Of a DNA stretch of 58,170 bases, positions 26,420-34,894 are shown in pieces. Below the pieces are notes generated by a model that was not told the origin of the DNA, made no database searches, and saw only the letters and a list, made by a program, of their open reading frames with translations. Origin of the DNA: Nonomuraea endophytica (GTDB lineage Bacteria; Actinomycetota; Actinomycetes; Streptosporangiales; Streptosporangiaceae). Where the stretch lies: NCBI RefSeq assembly GCF_014203235.1, contig NZ_JACHIN010000015.1, positions 39,831 through 98,000 of the forward strand, given 5' to 3'. The position numbers and the translations under genes were made by a program. Numbering within the stretch: position 1 is the stretch's first letter; every line of letters begins with the position of its first letter.

Positions 26420-27334
26420 GTGGCCAGGGGTTGTGATCATCCGGACGGGTGCCACACCGGCGGCGTGCCCACCTTCGCCAGCGCGACGGTGGGCGCGAAG
26501 CTCTGGCTGCTCATCGAGTATTCCGGAGCCTGGCCCTCGCACGTCGACGACGGGACGCTTCCGCCGAAAATCTCCGAGCTGATCAGCCGGGCCGTGGCGC
26601 GGGGCGTCAGGCCGCAGCTGATCCGCCGCCCCGGGCGCCGGACCCGCCCGCAGGAGCAGGGGATCCGTGTGCTAGCCGGGTATGCGATCGGCGACAACCC
26701 CTGGCTGGCCGGGGGTGTCATCGCAGGTCCCGACGATCTTGACCTGGACGCGCTGGTGGCCGGAGTGGTCCCGGAGTCCTGCATACTTGAAGACGAGCCG
26801 GTATTTCTGGTCTGCACGCACGCCAAGCGCAATGCGTGTTGCGCCCGCATTGGACTACCCCTCGCTCGTGGACTGGCGGAATTCCTGCCGGACAGAGTGT
26901 GGGAAACATCACACGTTGGCGGCGATCGTTACGCCGCCAACCTCGTGTGCTTGCCACACGGAATTTTCTACGGCAGCATGTCTCAGGCTGCTGCGCTCGC
27001 AGCAGCGAACGCGTACCGGTCCGGCGAGGTGATTCTCGACCGTTTCCGGGGACGCGCAGGCATCCCTGAGCCACTGCAAGCCGCGGAGCACTTCGCCCGA
27101 ACCCATACGGGAGAGTGCGGACTCGGCGGAGTGGCCGTGGAATCCGCCAGGTCGGACGGCGACGTCACCGAAGCCATCGTGCGCATCGGAGACGTCCGGA
27201 TCCAGGTTGTGGTTGAGCCATCGGTGTTCCAAGCACCGTGTGGTACGGCTTGCGCCGAGAAAATCACCACCTACCGGCTGGTCTCGCTGGACAGGCTCAC
27301 GCCTGTGCGGTACGCCACGCCCGCCCTTACCTGA
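26420..27334 (+). CDS. Sucrase/ferredoxin-like protein, iron-regulated
   Basis: A 304-residue member of the sucrase/ferredoxin-like family (thioredoxin-like ferredoxin fold). Hallmarks: VCTHAKRNACCARIG near 132-146, WETSHVGGDRYAANLVCLP near 160-178 and TGECGLGG near 231; the Cys and His residues could hold a 2Fe-2S cluster. GTG start 26420 after GGGGGAGGGTGG. The iron box just upstream predicts expression in iron shortage, so a role in iron release or siderophore reduction is plausible. The family's biochemical role is not settled. Confidence 0.88.
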   Translation: MARGCDHPDGCHTGGVPTFASATVGAKLWLLIEYSGAWPSHVDDGTLPPKISELISRAVARGVRPQLIRRPGRRTRPQEQGIRVLAGYAIGDNPWLAGGVIAGPDDLDLDALVAGVVPESCILEDEPVFLVCTHAKRNACCARIGLPLARGLAEFLPDRVWETSHVGGDRYAANLVCLPHGIFYGSMSQAAALAAANAYRSGEVILDRFRGRAGIPEPLQAAEHFARTHTGECGLGGVAVESARSDGDVTEAIVRIGDVRIQVVVEPSVFQAPCGTACAEKITTYRLVSLDRLTPVRYATPALT

Positions 27335-27435
27335 TCACGGGAACATCACGGCCAGGCCTTGCGTTGGAACAGTGACGCCGAAAGCGTCCAATGCGGCTCA
27401 ATTACTGAAATACCTCTCACGAAGGTGGTTTTCTC

Positions 27436-27747
27436 ATGTCTCAGGTACGTCGGCAGCTCGCCCGCCCGCGCCCCAGCTGGGGATGGCAGGATGATGCCGC
27501 GTGCCGGGGTGAGGACCTCGTGCTCTTCTTCGGCCCCGATGGGGAGCGGCAGCCCGAGCGTGACGTACGCGAGCGGAAGGCCAAGGCGATCTGCGGCGGC
27601 TGCCCCGTCCGCAACGAGTGCCTTGACTACGCGCTGTCCCGTCCGGAGAAGTACGGCACGTGGGGCGGTCTCAACGAGGACGAGCGCGCCAGCGAGCGTC
27701 GCCGTCGTATGCGCCGCGCGGCCAGCGCCGGCATCTCCGCGGCCTGA
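27436..27747 (+). CDS. WhiB-family iron-sulfur regulator
   Basis: A 103-residue Wbl protein with the four cluster cysteines C23, C53, C56 and C62 (CxxCxxxxxC), the GTWGG turn at 74-78 and a basic C-terminal tail (RRRRMRRA) for DNA binding. Wbl proteins bind a 4Fe-4S cluster and sigma factor region 4. I cannot place it in a numbered subclass with confidence. It sits beside cytochrome bd, a usual partner of redox control, but converges on it, so no shared promoter. Confidence 0.95.
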   Translation: MSQVRRQLARPRPSWGWQDDAACRGEDLVLFFGPDGERQPERDVRERKAKAICGGCPVRNECLDYALSRPEKYGTWGGLNEDERASERRRRMRRAASAGISAA

Positions 27748-27780
27748 ACTTCACCACCGGCACCACAGATTCTCCCCGCG

Positions 27781-27858
27781 TGATCACGCAGTTGTTCCGA
27801 TGAGCGGAGCGCGCCCGTGCGCGCTCCCGCGAACCCGGTCGGAACAACTGCCTGATCA
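27781..27858. terminator. Large inverted repeat, likely bidirectional terminator
   Basis: A 20-bp left arm (27781-27800, TGATCACGCAGTTGTTCCGA) pairs with 27839-27858 with one mismatch. Inside, GGAGCGCGC (27806-27814) pairs with GCGCGCTCC (27819-27827). The right arm overlaps the cydB stop codon and the structure separates converging whiB and cydB. There is no U-tract, but the stem is very stable in both directions. Confidence 0.8.
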
Positions 27859-28851
27859 GGCAGGAATGTCACGAACGCCGATCCTCCGGCGGAACACCCA
27901 GTACGTCCAGCTCTGGTAGAGCAGCACCAGCGGCAGGAAGAACACCGCGATCCACGTCATGATGCCCAGCGTCATCGGCGTGGACGCGGCGTTCTGCACG
28001 TTGAGGCTGTTGGCCGGATCGAGCGTCGAAGGCAGCACGTCCGGGTAGAGCACGGCGAACAAGCTGGTCACCGCGACCCCGATGGCCACCGCCGACAGCG
28101 TGAACGACCATCCCTCCCGCGCCCTGGCGATCGCGCCGAGCGCGGCCAGCCACGCCAGCGCCGCCACGACCGCGAGCACCGCGGTCACCGCCGTCCCGCC
28201 GTGGAACTGCGTCCAGCCCAGGAACAGCACCGCGAGCGCCGCGGCCACCACGCCCGTGCGCAGTGCCAGCGACCTGGCCCGACGCCTGATCTCCCCCGTG
28301 GTCTTCAGTGACAGGAAGATCGCGCCGTGGGCGACGAACATCGTCAGCGTCACCAGCCCGCCCAGCAGCGCGTACGGGTTGAGCAGATCCCAGAACGTGC
28401 CCACGTACTCGTGGTCGGCGTCCAGCTTCACCCCGCGCACGATGTTGGCGAAGGCCACGCCCCACAGCAGCGCGGGCGCGAACGAGCCGGCCACGATGCA
28501 GCGGTCCCAGCCCGCCTTCCAGCGTGCCGAGTCGCGTTTGGCCCGGTACTCGAAGGCCACCCCGCGCAGGATCAGCGCCACCAGGATGATCAGCAGCGGC
28601 AGGTAGAAGCCGCTGAACAGGCTCGCGTACCACTCCGGGAAGGCGGCGAACGTGGCCCCTCCCGCGGTGATCAGCCACACCTCGTTGCCGTCCCAGACGG
28701 GTCCGATCGTGTTGATCATCACCCGGCGTTCCGTCGGGTCGGCGGGCAGCACCGGCAGGAGCATCCCCACGCCGAAGTCGAAGCCCTCCAGGACGAAGTA
28801 GCCGACCCACAGGACGGCGATGGCCACGAACCAGACGTCGTTCAGCGTCAT
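27856..28851 (-). CDS. cydB: Cytochrome bd oxidase subunit II
   Basis: A 331-residue membrane protein, the heme-free CydB subunit of the quinol-oxidising cytochrome bd terminal oxidase. About eight or nine helices; N-terminal VLEGFDFGVGMLLP and the GPVWDGNEVWLI motif (about 50-61) are diagnostic. It lies 9 bp downstream of cydA. The CydDC transporter, needed for assembly in many bacteria, is not next to it. Confidence 0.97.
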   Translation of the reverse strand: MTLNDVWFVAIAVLWVGYFVLEGFDFGVGMLLPVLPADPTERRVMINTIGPVWDGNEVWLITAGGATFAAFPEWYASLFSGFYLPLLIILVALILRGVAFEYRAKRDSARWKAGWDRCIVAGSFAPALLWGVAFANIVRGVKLDADHEYVGTFWDLLNPYALLGGLVTLTMFVAHGAIFLSLKTTGEIRRRARSLALRTGVVAAALAVLFLGWTQFHGGTAVTAVLAVVAALAWLAALGAIARAREGWSFTLSAVAIGVAVTSLFAVLYPDVLPSTLDPANSLNVQNAASTPMTLGIMTWIAVFFLPLVLLYQSWTYWVFRRRIGVRDIPA

Positions 28852-28860
28852 CGGGCTCTC

Positions 28861-30240
28861 CTAGTAGGCGAAGGTCAGGGTGGTGTCGTCCTCGGGTTTG
28901 TCCTGGACCTGGGGCGGGGATTGCCGGCCGTACTTGATCATCAGGCCCAGTTCGACGACGGCGAGCGCGCCGTACAGGAGGGTGAAGACGATCAGCGAGG
29001 TGAGGACGGTGCCCCCGCCGACGGCGGGTGAGACGCCCGCTTCGGTCTTCATCTGGGAGAACACGATCCACGGCTGGCGGCCCATCTCGGTGAAGATCCA
29101 GCCGAAGCTGTGCGCGGCGACCGGCAGCACCACCGACCAGGCGGCGGTCCGCCAGATCCAGGGCTTGTCCGGCAGGCGGCCCTTCCTGGTCAGCCAGAGG
29201 AGCACGAGCGCTATCAGCGCCGCGAGGGCGCCGCAGCCGATCATCAGGCGGAAGCCCCAGTAGGTGACCGGGATGTAGGGGCGGTAGTCGCCGGGGCCGA
29301 AGCGCTGCTCGTACTCGGCCTGCAGGTCGTTGATGCCCTGCACCTTGCCGTCGAAGGAGCCCGTGGCCAGGTACGACAGCGCGCCCGGGATCTCCAGCTG
29401 GAAGATCGGCCGCCCGCCGTCCAGCGTGCCGATGGTGAACAGCGAGAACGGGGCGGGCTGGGCGGTCTCGTAGAGCGCCTCGGCGGCGGCCATCTTCATC
29501 GGCTGCGTCTCCGTCATGATCTTGCCCAGCGTGTCGCCGGAGAAGAAGACCAGGACGAAGGCCACGAGCGTGGTCCAGAGGCCCAGCTTGAGCGTGGGGC
29601 GGAAGACGTCGGCGTCGCGGCCGCGCGCCAGGTGCCAGGCCGAGACCGCCAGCAGGATGACCCCGCCCGACAGCCAGGCGCCGAAGATCGTGTGCGGGAA
29701 CGCGGCCAGCACGACCTTGTTGGTCAGCACGGCCCCGAAGTCGGTCAGCTCGGCCCGCCCGGCCCCGATCTTGTAGCCGACCGGCCACTGCATGAAGGAG
29801 TTCGCGGCCAGGATGAAGTACGCCGACAGCGCGCTCCCCACCGCCACCACCCAGATGCAGGCCAGGTGGATCTTCTTCGGCAGCCGGTCCCAGCCGAAGA
29901 TCCACAGCCCGAGGAACGTGGACTCCAGGAAGAACGCCAGCAGGGCCTCCAGCGCCAGCGGCACCCCGAAGACGTCACCGACGAAGCGGGAGTAGGAGCT
30001 CCAGTTCATGCCGAACTGGAACTCCTGCACGATCCCGGTCACGACGCCCATGGCGAAGTTGATCAGGAAGAGCTTGCCGAAGAATTTGGTCGCCCGAAGG
30101 TAGTGCGCCTTGCCGGTACGGACCCACGCCGTGTGCAGGATCGCCACCAGCAGCGACATTCCTATGGTGATCGGCACAAACAGGAAGTGGTACACCGTGG
30201 TGATGCCGAACTGCCACCGTGCGAGATCCAGCGCGTCCAT
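28861..30240 (-). CDS. cydA: Cytochrome bd oxidase subunit I
   Basis: A 459-residue heme-bearing CydA with about nine helices. Conserved features: RWQFGITTVYHFLFVP with the heme ligand His near 18, the ESTFLGLWIFGWDR segment, and GRQPWIV near 397. It is shorter than E. coli CydA (522), so it has the short Q-loop form. The oxidase gives high-affinity, NO- and sulfide-resistant respiration at low oxygen. ATG at 30240 after an AGGGTGAT site. Confidence 0.97.
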   Translation of the reverse strand: MDALDLARWQFGITTVYHFLFVPITIGMSLLVAILHTAWVRTGKAHYLRATKFFGKLFLINFAMGVVTGIVQEFQFGMNWSSYSRFVGDVFGVPLALEALLAFFLESTFLGLWIFGWDRLPKKIHLACIWVVAVGSALSAYFILAANSFMQWPVGYKIGAGRAELTDFGAVLTNKVVLAAFPHTIFGAWLSGGVILLAVSAWHLARGRDADVFRPTLKLGLWTTLVAFVLVFFSGDTLGKIMTETQPMKMAAAEALYETAQPAPFSLFTIGTLDGGRPIFQLEIPGALSYLATGSFDGKVQGINDLQAEYEQRFGPGDYRPYIPVTYWGFRLMIGCGALAALIALVLLWLTRKGRLPDKPWIWRTAAWSVVLPVAAHSFGWIFTEMGRQPWIVFSQMKTEAGVSPAVGGGTVLTSLIVFTLLYGALAVVELGLMIKYGRQSPPQVQDKPEDDTTLTFAY

Positions 30241-30294
30241 GAAAGATCACCCTATGGAGGTGCTCGGACGCGTATTGTTACGACACGCCTACCA

Positions 30295-30537
30295 TCAGGC
30301 GATCAGATCGTCGAACTCCCCATCTTTCGCACCCAGGACGAAGGCTTCGATTTCAGCCTGCGTGTAGATCAGGGCGGGGTCGTCGGGGAAGCGGGAGTTG
30401 CGCATGGCGATCTCACCGGTCGGCAGGGCCGCCACCTCCACGCAGTTGCCGTTGGGGTTGCTGCGGCGGCCCTTGCGCCAGCGGACGGGCAGGGCACTCG
30501 CGGGCGTTCCGTTGCGGAACTCATGCATGGGGGACAC
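30295..30537 (-). CDS. DUF397 small protein
   Basis: An 80-residue DUF397 protein with the core SNPNGNCVEVAALPTGEIAMRNSR split near 26-49 and the end YTQAEIEAFVLGAKDGEFDDL. DUF397 proteins in actinomycetes partner XRE regulators of the WhiJ/AbaA type that control development. Here it is just downstream of such a regulator. A strong AAGGAG site lies upstream, within a 20-bp element also found before the ATPase gene at 31674. Confidence 0.93.
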   Translation of the reverse strand: MSPMHEFRNGTPASALPVRWRKGRRSNPNGNCVEVAALPTGEIAMRNSRFPDDPALIYTQAEIEAFVLGAKDGEFDDLIA

Positions 30538-30538
30538 T

Positions 30539-30566
30539 CCTTGCGTGCTTACAGATGCACGTGCAT
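30539..30566 (-). promoter_or_regulatory. Conserved element and ATGCACGTGCAT palindrome before DUF397 gene
   Basis: On the minus strand, 30558-30539 reads GCATCTGTAAGCACGCAAGG, 19 of 20 identical to 31621-31640 on the plus strand. It is joined to a perfect 12-bp palindrome ATGCACGTGCAT at 30555-30566. The two ends of the gene set thus carry the same element, each pointing into the flanking gene. Confidence 0.7.
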
Positions 30567-30631
30567 GCGCAGATTACGGGAGCGTGCTGATCGTCATATA
30601 CGGGATGACCAAAATTGCCGTATGGGGTGGA

Positions 30632-31510
30632 TCACACCTGGAGCAGACCTTCGAGGAAGCGCCTGGTCTCCGCGGGCGAGTCCGCCTGGACGCTGAGCCG
30701 GTCCATGACCTGCACATAGTGCTCGGCCTCGGCGGGTTTGTCGAGATACAGCGCGCTGGTGAGCTGTTCCATGTACACCACGTCGGGCAGTTCGCGTTCC
30801 GGGAAGCGCAGGATGCTGAAAGGCCCGCCCGCGGCGGCATGGCCGCCCCTGTCGAAGGGCATGACCTGAAGTGTCACGTTCGGCTCCGCGGTGGTGTCCA
30901 GGAGGTGTTCCACCTGCTCACGCATGACGTCGGGGCCGCCGAGCGTACGCCGCAGGACCGCTTCGTCGATGACCGCCCAGAGCGTCAGCTTCGGGTCGGC
31001 GGACAGGCGGCGCTGGCGGGTGGTGCGCAGGGCCACCCTCCGGTCCAGTTCGCCGGTCTCGGCCTCGTCGTGGGCGAGCCGGATGACTGCACGTGCATAT
31101 GCCGGAACCTGCAGCAGGCCGGGCACGAACTGGTTCTCGTAGGTGCGGATGAGCGAGGCCGAGCCCTCCAGACCGATGTAGACCTCGAACCAGGCGGGCA
31201 GCAGGTCGGCGTACTTGTGCCACCAGCCGGGCGCGTTGGCGTGCTTGGCCAGTTCCAGCAGCGGGGCGCGCTCGGCCTCGTCGGTCACGCCGTAGAGGGT
31301 GAGCAGGTCGGCCACGTCGCGCTGCTTGAAGCTGACCTGGCCAAGCTCCAGCCGGGAGATCTTCGCGTGCGAGGCCCTGATGGCGTAACCGGCGTCCTCG
31401 CGGGAGATGCCGCGGGCGGTACGGAGGTTGCGGAGCTGGGTACCGAGCAGGATGCGCAGGACCGTAGGACTCCCCTGCCCGTCGGACAGAAGGTTCCACT
31501 GTGCACTCAC
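30632..31510 (-). CDS. XRE-family regulator with DUF5753 domain (WhiJ-like)
   Basis: A 292-residue protein with an N-terminal XRE helix-turn-helix (LRTARGISREDAGYAIRASH to SRLELGQ, about 26-56) and the C-terminal DUF5753 domain (WFEVYIGLEGSASLIRTYEN to DVVYMEQLTSALYLD). This pairing with DUF397 and an RsbW-like ATPase is a multiplied developmental module in actinomycetes. Start chosen at GTG 31510, after GGGGGCC; an upstream ATG at 31564 is possible. It is likely the protein that reads the palindromes at 30555 and 31576. Confidence 0.92.
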   Translation of the reverse strand: MSAQWNLLSDGQGSPTVLRILLGTQLRNLRTARGISREDAGYAIRASHAKISRLELGQVSFKQRDVADLLTLYGVTDEAERAPLLELAKHANAPGWWHKYADLLPAWFEVYIGLEGSASLIRTYENQFVPGLLQVPAYARAVIRLAHDEAETGELDRRVALRTTRQRRLSADPKLTLWAVIDEAVLRRTLGGPDVMREQVEHLLDTTAEPNVTLQVMPFDRGGHAAAGGPFSILRFPERELPDVVYMEQLTSALYLDKPAEAEHYVQVMDRLSVQADSPAETRRFLEGLLQV

Positions 31511-31575
31511 CCGGGGCCCCCGATTCTCGAAAGCACCCAGTCTCCCACGGCGTTGACATACCATGACAGATCATC

Positions 31576-31646
31576 TGCACGTGCATTTGCGGTTTGCATC
31601 CGTAAAACACGAAAAGTCTTGCATCTGTAAGCACACAAGGTAAAGA
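31576..31646 (+). promoter_or_regulatory. Regulatory region with palindrome and repeated TTGCATCYGTAA
   Basis: TGCACGTGCA palindrome (31576-31585), then direct repeats TTGCATCCGTAA (31594-31605) and TTGCATCTGTAA (31619-31630), 25 bp apart; the second starts the 20-bp element shared with the DUF397 upstream region. TTGCAT (31619) and TAAAGA (31641) are 16 bp apart and could be -35/-10 boxes for the ATPase gene. Confidence 0.6.
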
Positions 31647-31673
31647 TGGGCACTGGATCACCAGATCGGGGAC

Positions 31674-32156
31674 ATGATGACGACTTTCGACGCACGTCCG
31701 CGAGCCGCCACTGGTCCCGTACCGCCACCATGGCTGGCCGCAGTCCTGCTCCATGGGCGAGCGGAGGGGCAGGAGGCGGTCTTCCGGTTTCACGAGCTCA
31801 GCGCGTTCGAGCCCGCGTGTGTGGCCACGTCACGGCGCTTCGTCGAGCGCACGCTGAAGGAGTGGGGCGGCGCGCCGGAAATCTGCTTCGACGCCCAGCT
31901 CGTGGTCTCGGAACTTGTCACCAACGCCATGCGGCACGGCGGCGGCGCGCTGCATCTGCGCCTGCTCGCCCACGCCGCCGAACTGGCCTGCGTGGTGAGT
32001 GACTACAGCAGGGCCGCGCCCGTGCCCGCCGCACCCGGCGTGTTCGCCGAGTTCGGGCGGGGGCTGGCACTGGTCGAGGGCCTCACCCGCGCGTGGGGCT
32101 GGCTCACGCCGCCCGGCCCCAACAAGCTCGTCTGGGCCTGCATGTCCCTGCGCTGA
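31674..32156 (+). CDS. RsbW/SpoIIAB-like ATP-binding protein
   Basis: A 160-residue GHKL-type ATPase of the anti-sigma regulatory kinase-like group. The N-box ELVTNAMRHG near 82-91 and GRGLALVEGLTRAWG near 126-140 are the ATP-binding motifs. It is divergent from the XRE gene. Proteins like this accompany XRE/DUF397 pairs. Whether it binds a sigma factor is not known. ATG at 31674 (a second ATG follows directly). Confidence 0.9.
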   Translation: MMTTFDARPRAATGPVPPPWLAAVLLHGRAEGQEAVFRFHELSAFEPACVATSRRFVERTLKEWGGAPEICFDAQLVVSELVTNAMRHGGGALHLRLLAHAAELACVVSDYSRAAPVPAAPGVFAEFGRGLALVEGLTRAWGWLTPPGPNKLVWACMSLR

Positions 32157-32163
32157 ACCTCGC

Positions 32164-32943
32164 TCATCTCCTTCCGGCGTCCTCCCAGACCAGCCGGCGC
32201 GTCCTCGTGTCGAACGGGTTCCGGCTCGGCCGCCCCGGAGGCAGCACCGGAGCCAGCGCCTCGAAGACCCGGCGCACCGCCACCTCGTCGTACCCGGCCA
32301 GCTCCCGCGTCGCCCGCAGCCACAGCGCTCCCCCGGGCAGTTTCTCCGCCTCGTGGAAGGCCGCCGTGTCCACCCGCCCGGCCAGCTCCGCCGGGCAGAT
32401 CGTGATCCACGAGTAGCCGCGCAGGAACCGCCGCGCCTGGCGCGCCGAAGGGATCCGGCCGCCCCGGACCACCGCGCCGTCCAGGGCGGTCATCCCCTGC
32501 CCCATCGAGTCGTCGGCCACGTGCCCGAACGCCGGGTCGACGGGGGCGGCGAAGTCACGCAGCACGCCGGCCCACCGCTCGGCCACGCCGGGGGCGGCCA
32601 GGCCGTACTCGGGGGCGCGCAGGAAGGACCAGGCGCGCAGCTGCGTGTGGGCGGGCCGGTCGGTGAAGCGCTCGACACCCACGATCAGCGCGTCGTCGTG
32701 GCCGTCGCCGTCGCACAGCTCCACCCACGCGTCGTTGAACTCCCCCGCCGCCACCGTCAGCAGCCAGTCGACGCTCGCGACCGTCAGCGGGCGGTACTCG
32801 AAGCCGCGCGCGTCGGTGTCGACGCACACCACGCCGGAACGCAGGCCGGGGGCCAGCGCCGCGGGCACCTCGGACAGCCAGCGACGCACGTGCCCGGCCG
32901 GGAAGGGGCCGTCGAGGTCGATGACGATGTCGTGAGAGCTCAT
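32164..32943 (-). CDS. Conserved hypothetical protein
   Basis: A 259-residue protein I do not recognise. It is acidic and aromatic-rich in its centre, without signal peptide or membrane helix. The segment LRGYSWITICPAELAGRVD (about 175-193) and FGHVADDSMG stand out as likely conserved and recall immunity-type (DUF3396-like) proteins, but this is weak. ATG at 32943; converges on the ATPase gene with a 7-bp gap. Confidence 0.75.
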   Translation of the reverse strand: MSSHDIVIDLDGPFPAGHVRRWLSEVPAALAPGLRSGVVCVDTDARGFEYRPLTVASVDWLLTVAAGEFNDAWVELCDGDGHDDALIVGVERFTDRPAHTQLRAWSFLRAPEYGLAAPGVAERWAGVLRDFAAPVDPAFGHVADDSMGQGMTALDGAVVRGGRIPSARQARRFLRGYSWITICPAELAGRVDTAAFHEAEKLPGGALWLRATRELAGYDEVAVRRVFEALAPVLPPGRPSRNPFDTRTRRLVWEDAGRR

Positions 32944-33044
32944 GCCCGCCCTTCGTTCTCGTGCGACACCGGCAGAATATTCACCGTGAGCCCTCCGGGA
33001 CGGGGCGTGACCGATCCGTACCAGAATTCACAGCCCGTCCTCAG

Positions 33045-33674
33045 CTACCGCTCCCCCAGCAGCCTCAGGACGTCCGCGTCGGTCAGCTGGTCGAAGCTCG
33101 CGTACCACTGGCCGACCGCGCGGAAGTCCGCCGGGGTGGCCAGCACCACGACCTCGTCGGCCTCCCCCCGCAGCGCCCTGACCGTCTCCCGAGCCCCCAC
33201 CGGTACGGCCAGCGTCACCCTGCCCGGAGCGGCGGCCGCGACCGCCAGCAGCGCGGCCCTGGCCGTGCCACCCGTCGCCAGCCCGTCGTCCACCACGATC
33301 ACCTCCTGGCCCGTCAGGTCGGGCAGCGGCCGTTCCCCCCGGTAGACGGCCACCCGCCGGGCCAGCTCCATCCTCTCCTGCTCGACCACCCCGGCCACGG
33401 ACGCCGGCGTCATCCCGAGCCGCCGCAGCAGCTCCAGGTCCAGGACCGGCTCGCCGCCCTCGGCGATCGCCCCCACGCCCAGTTCCGGCGTGGGGGGATA
33501 GCCGATCTTCCTGGTGACCAGCACGTCCAGGACGCCGCCGAGCCGCCGTGCGATGGGCTCGGCGACGGCGACCCCGCCGCGGGGCAGCGCGAGGACCACG
33601 GGATCGCGCGCGAACAGGAGCCGCTCGGCGAGCAACGCCCCCGCCTCGGCCCGATCCGCGAACAGGTGCCCCAC
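33045..33674 (-). CDS. Phosphoribosyltransferase
   Basis: A 209-residue type I phosphoribosyltransferase. The PRPP loop VIVVDDGLATGGTARAA (about 123-139) and N-terminal VVLALPRGGVAVAEPIA are clear. This standalone group is common in actinobacteria and has no fixed substrate. GTG start at 33674. It is 28 bp downstream of rsgA in the same direction. Confidence 0.93.
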   Translation of the reverse strand: MGHLFADRAEAGALLAERLLFARDPVVLALPRGGVAVAEPIARRLGGVLDVLVTRKIGYPPTPELGVGAIAEGGEPVLDLELLRRLGMTPASVAGVVEQERMELARRVAVYRGERPLPDLTGQEVIVVDDGLATGGTARAALLAVAAAAPGRVTLAVPVGARETVRALRGEADEVVVLATPADFRAVGQWYASFDQLTDADVLRLLGER

Positions 33675-33702
33675 ATCCTCTATCTACCCACTCTGGTGCG
33701 GG

Positions 33703-34812
33703 TCAGGGGCGGTTGCGGCCGGAGCGGCGCATCTCCTTGTGGATGATCTTCCACTTGTTCTGCTGCTCCTTACGCAGCCGCGCGTCGGTGCGGGACGCCA
33801 TCCACGCGGCCTCCCGCTGGAGCTTGCGCCAGCTCGTCAGCCGCCGCTCGGGCAGCTCGCCGCCCTCCACGGCGGCCAGCACCGCGCACCCGGGCTCCCC
33901 GTCGTGCCCGCAGTCGGCGAAGCGGCACGCGCCGGCCAGCGCGTCGATGTCGGCGAAGACCATGTCCACGCCGTCGGTCATGCCGAACAGCCCGACCCGC
34001 CTGATGCCCGGCGTGTCGATGATGAGCCCGCCGCCGGGCAGCGGGATGAGCTCCCGGTGCACGGTGGTGTGGCGGCCCCGGCCGTCGCCGGCGCGGACGA
34101 GCTGGGTCTCCATGACGCCGTCGCCCGCCAGCGCGTTCACGAGCGTGGACTTGCCCGCGCCGGACGGTCCGAGCACGACGGCGGTCCTGGAGCCCTCCAG
34201 GTAGCCGTGCAGGAGCTGCACGCCCTCGCCGCTCTGCGAGGAGACGGCGTGCACGTCCACGCCGGGCGCGGCGACGCGCACGTCGGCCAGCAGGTCCTCC
34301 AGCCCGTTCTCGAACAGGTCGGACTTGGTGATGAGCACCACGGGCGTGGCGCCGGACTCCCAGGCGAGCGCGACGAGCCGCTCGATCCTGGCCAGATCGG
34401 CGAAGTCGGTGGCGTGCATGGACGGCTCGGCGACGAAGACGATGTCGACGTTCGCGGCGAGCACCTGGCCCTGGCCATCGGCGGACAGGCCCCCTCGTGA
34501 GGTACGGCCGACGCCGCCCCTGACGAAGGAGGTGCGCCGGGGCAGGACCGCGTCGAGTTCGTAGCGGCCCTCGTCGAGCCACCGCAGCGCGGCCCAGTCG
34601 CCCACGCACGGCAGCATGACCGGGTCCTCGGCCGAGGACCTGCGCACGCGGGCGCCGTACTTGACGTGATGCTGGCCGTCGTCCGCGATCACTTCGGCGG
34701 CGCCGCGGTCGACGCGCGCCACGCGGGCGGGAATGGTGCCGTGAGGCAGCTCGGCGGCCTGGGATTCGGTCCAGCCGAGCAGAGAAAGATCGTAAGTCAA
34801 CGGAGGTGACAC
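33703..34812 (-). CDS. rsgA: Ribosome small-subunit-dependent GTPase A
   Basis: A 369-residue circularly permuted GTPase for late 30S maturation. Order of motifs is as expected: OB-fold N-terminus, G4 ITKSD near 160, G1 GPSGAGKSTLVNAL near 216-229, G3 DTPGIRRVGL near 268, and the C-terminal zinc knuckle CRFADCGHDGEPGC near 303-316. GTG start at 34812. A 17-residue leader ORF lies just upstream. Confidence 0.95.
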   Translation of the reverse strand: MSPPLTYDLSLLGWTESQAAELPHGTIPARVARVDRGAAEVIADDGQHHVKYGARVRRSSAEDPVMLPCVGDWAALRWLDEGRYELDAVLPRRTSFVRGGVGRTSRGGLSADGQGQVLAANVDIVFVAEPSMHATDFADLARIERLVALAWESGATPVVLITKSDLFENGLEDLLADVRVAAPGVDVHAVSSQSGEGVQLLHGYLEGSRTAVVLGPSGAGKSTLVNALAGDGVMETQLVRAGDGRGRHTTVHRELIPLPGGGLIIDTPGIRRVGLFGMTDGVDMVFADIDALAGACRFADCGHDGEPGCAVLAAVEGGELPERRLTSWRKLQREAAWMASRTDARLRKEQQNKWKIIHKEMRRSGRNRP

Positions 34813-34840
34813 CTTCGGGAAGAGGATCCCGGGTCACTCG

Positions 34841-34894
34841 TCAGATGAGCACCCGGAGGCTGATGGACGTCAGGTCGAGCAGAACAACCCGCAT
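34841..34894 (-). CDS. Putative 17-residue leader peptide upstream of rsgA
   Basis: ATG at 34894 follows a near-perfect GGAGGTGAGGAC site and encodes MRVVLLDLTSISLRVLI, then TGA. The next 28 bases before rsgA contain CGGGA/TCCCG inverted repeat (34816-34831). A very strong ribosome-binding site on a tiny ORF is the pattern of a translated leader. Leu/Val/Ile-rich content may matter; the target of control would be rsgA. Confidence 0.6.
   Translation of the reverse strand: MRVVLLDLTSISLRVLI

Noticed and set aside
31088..31097. Third TGCACGTGCA as an operator
   Set aside because: It is inside the XRE coding region and can arise from Tyr-Ala-Arg-Ala codons; kept only as a note.
32153..32175. 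TGAACC at the end of the ATPase gene as a SigL-type promoter
   Set aside because: It would point into the end of a converging gene and the CGT box is at the wrong spacing.
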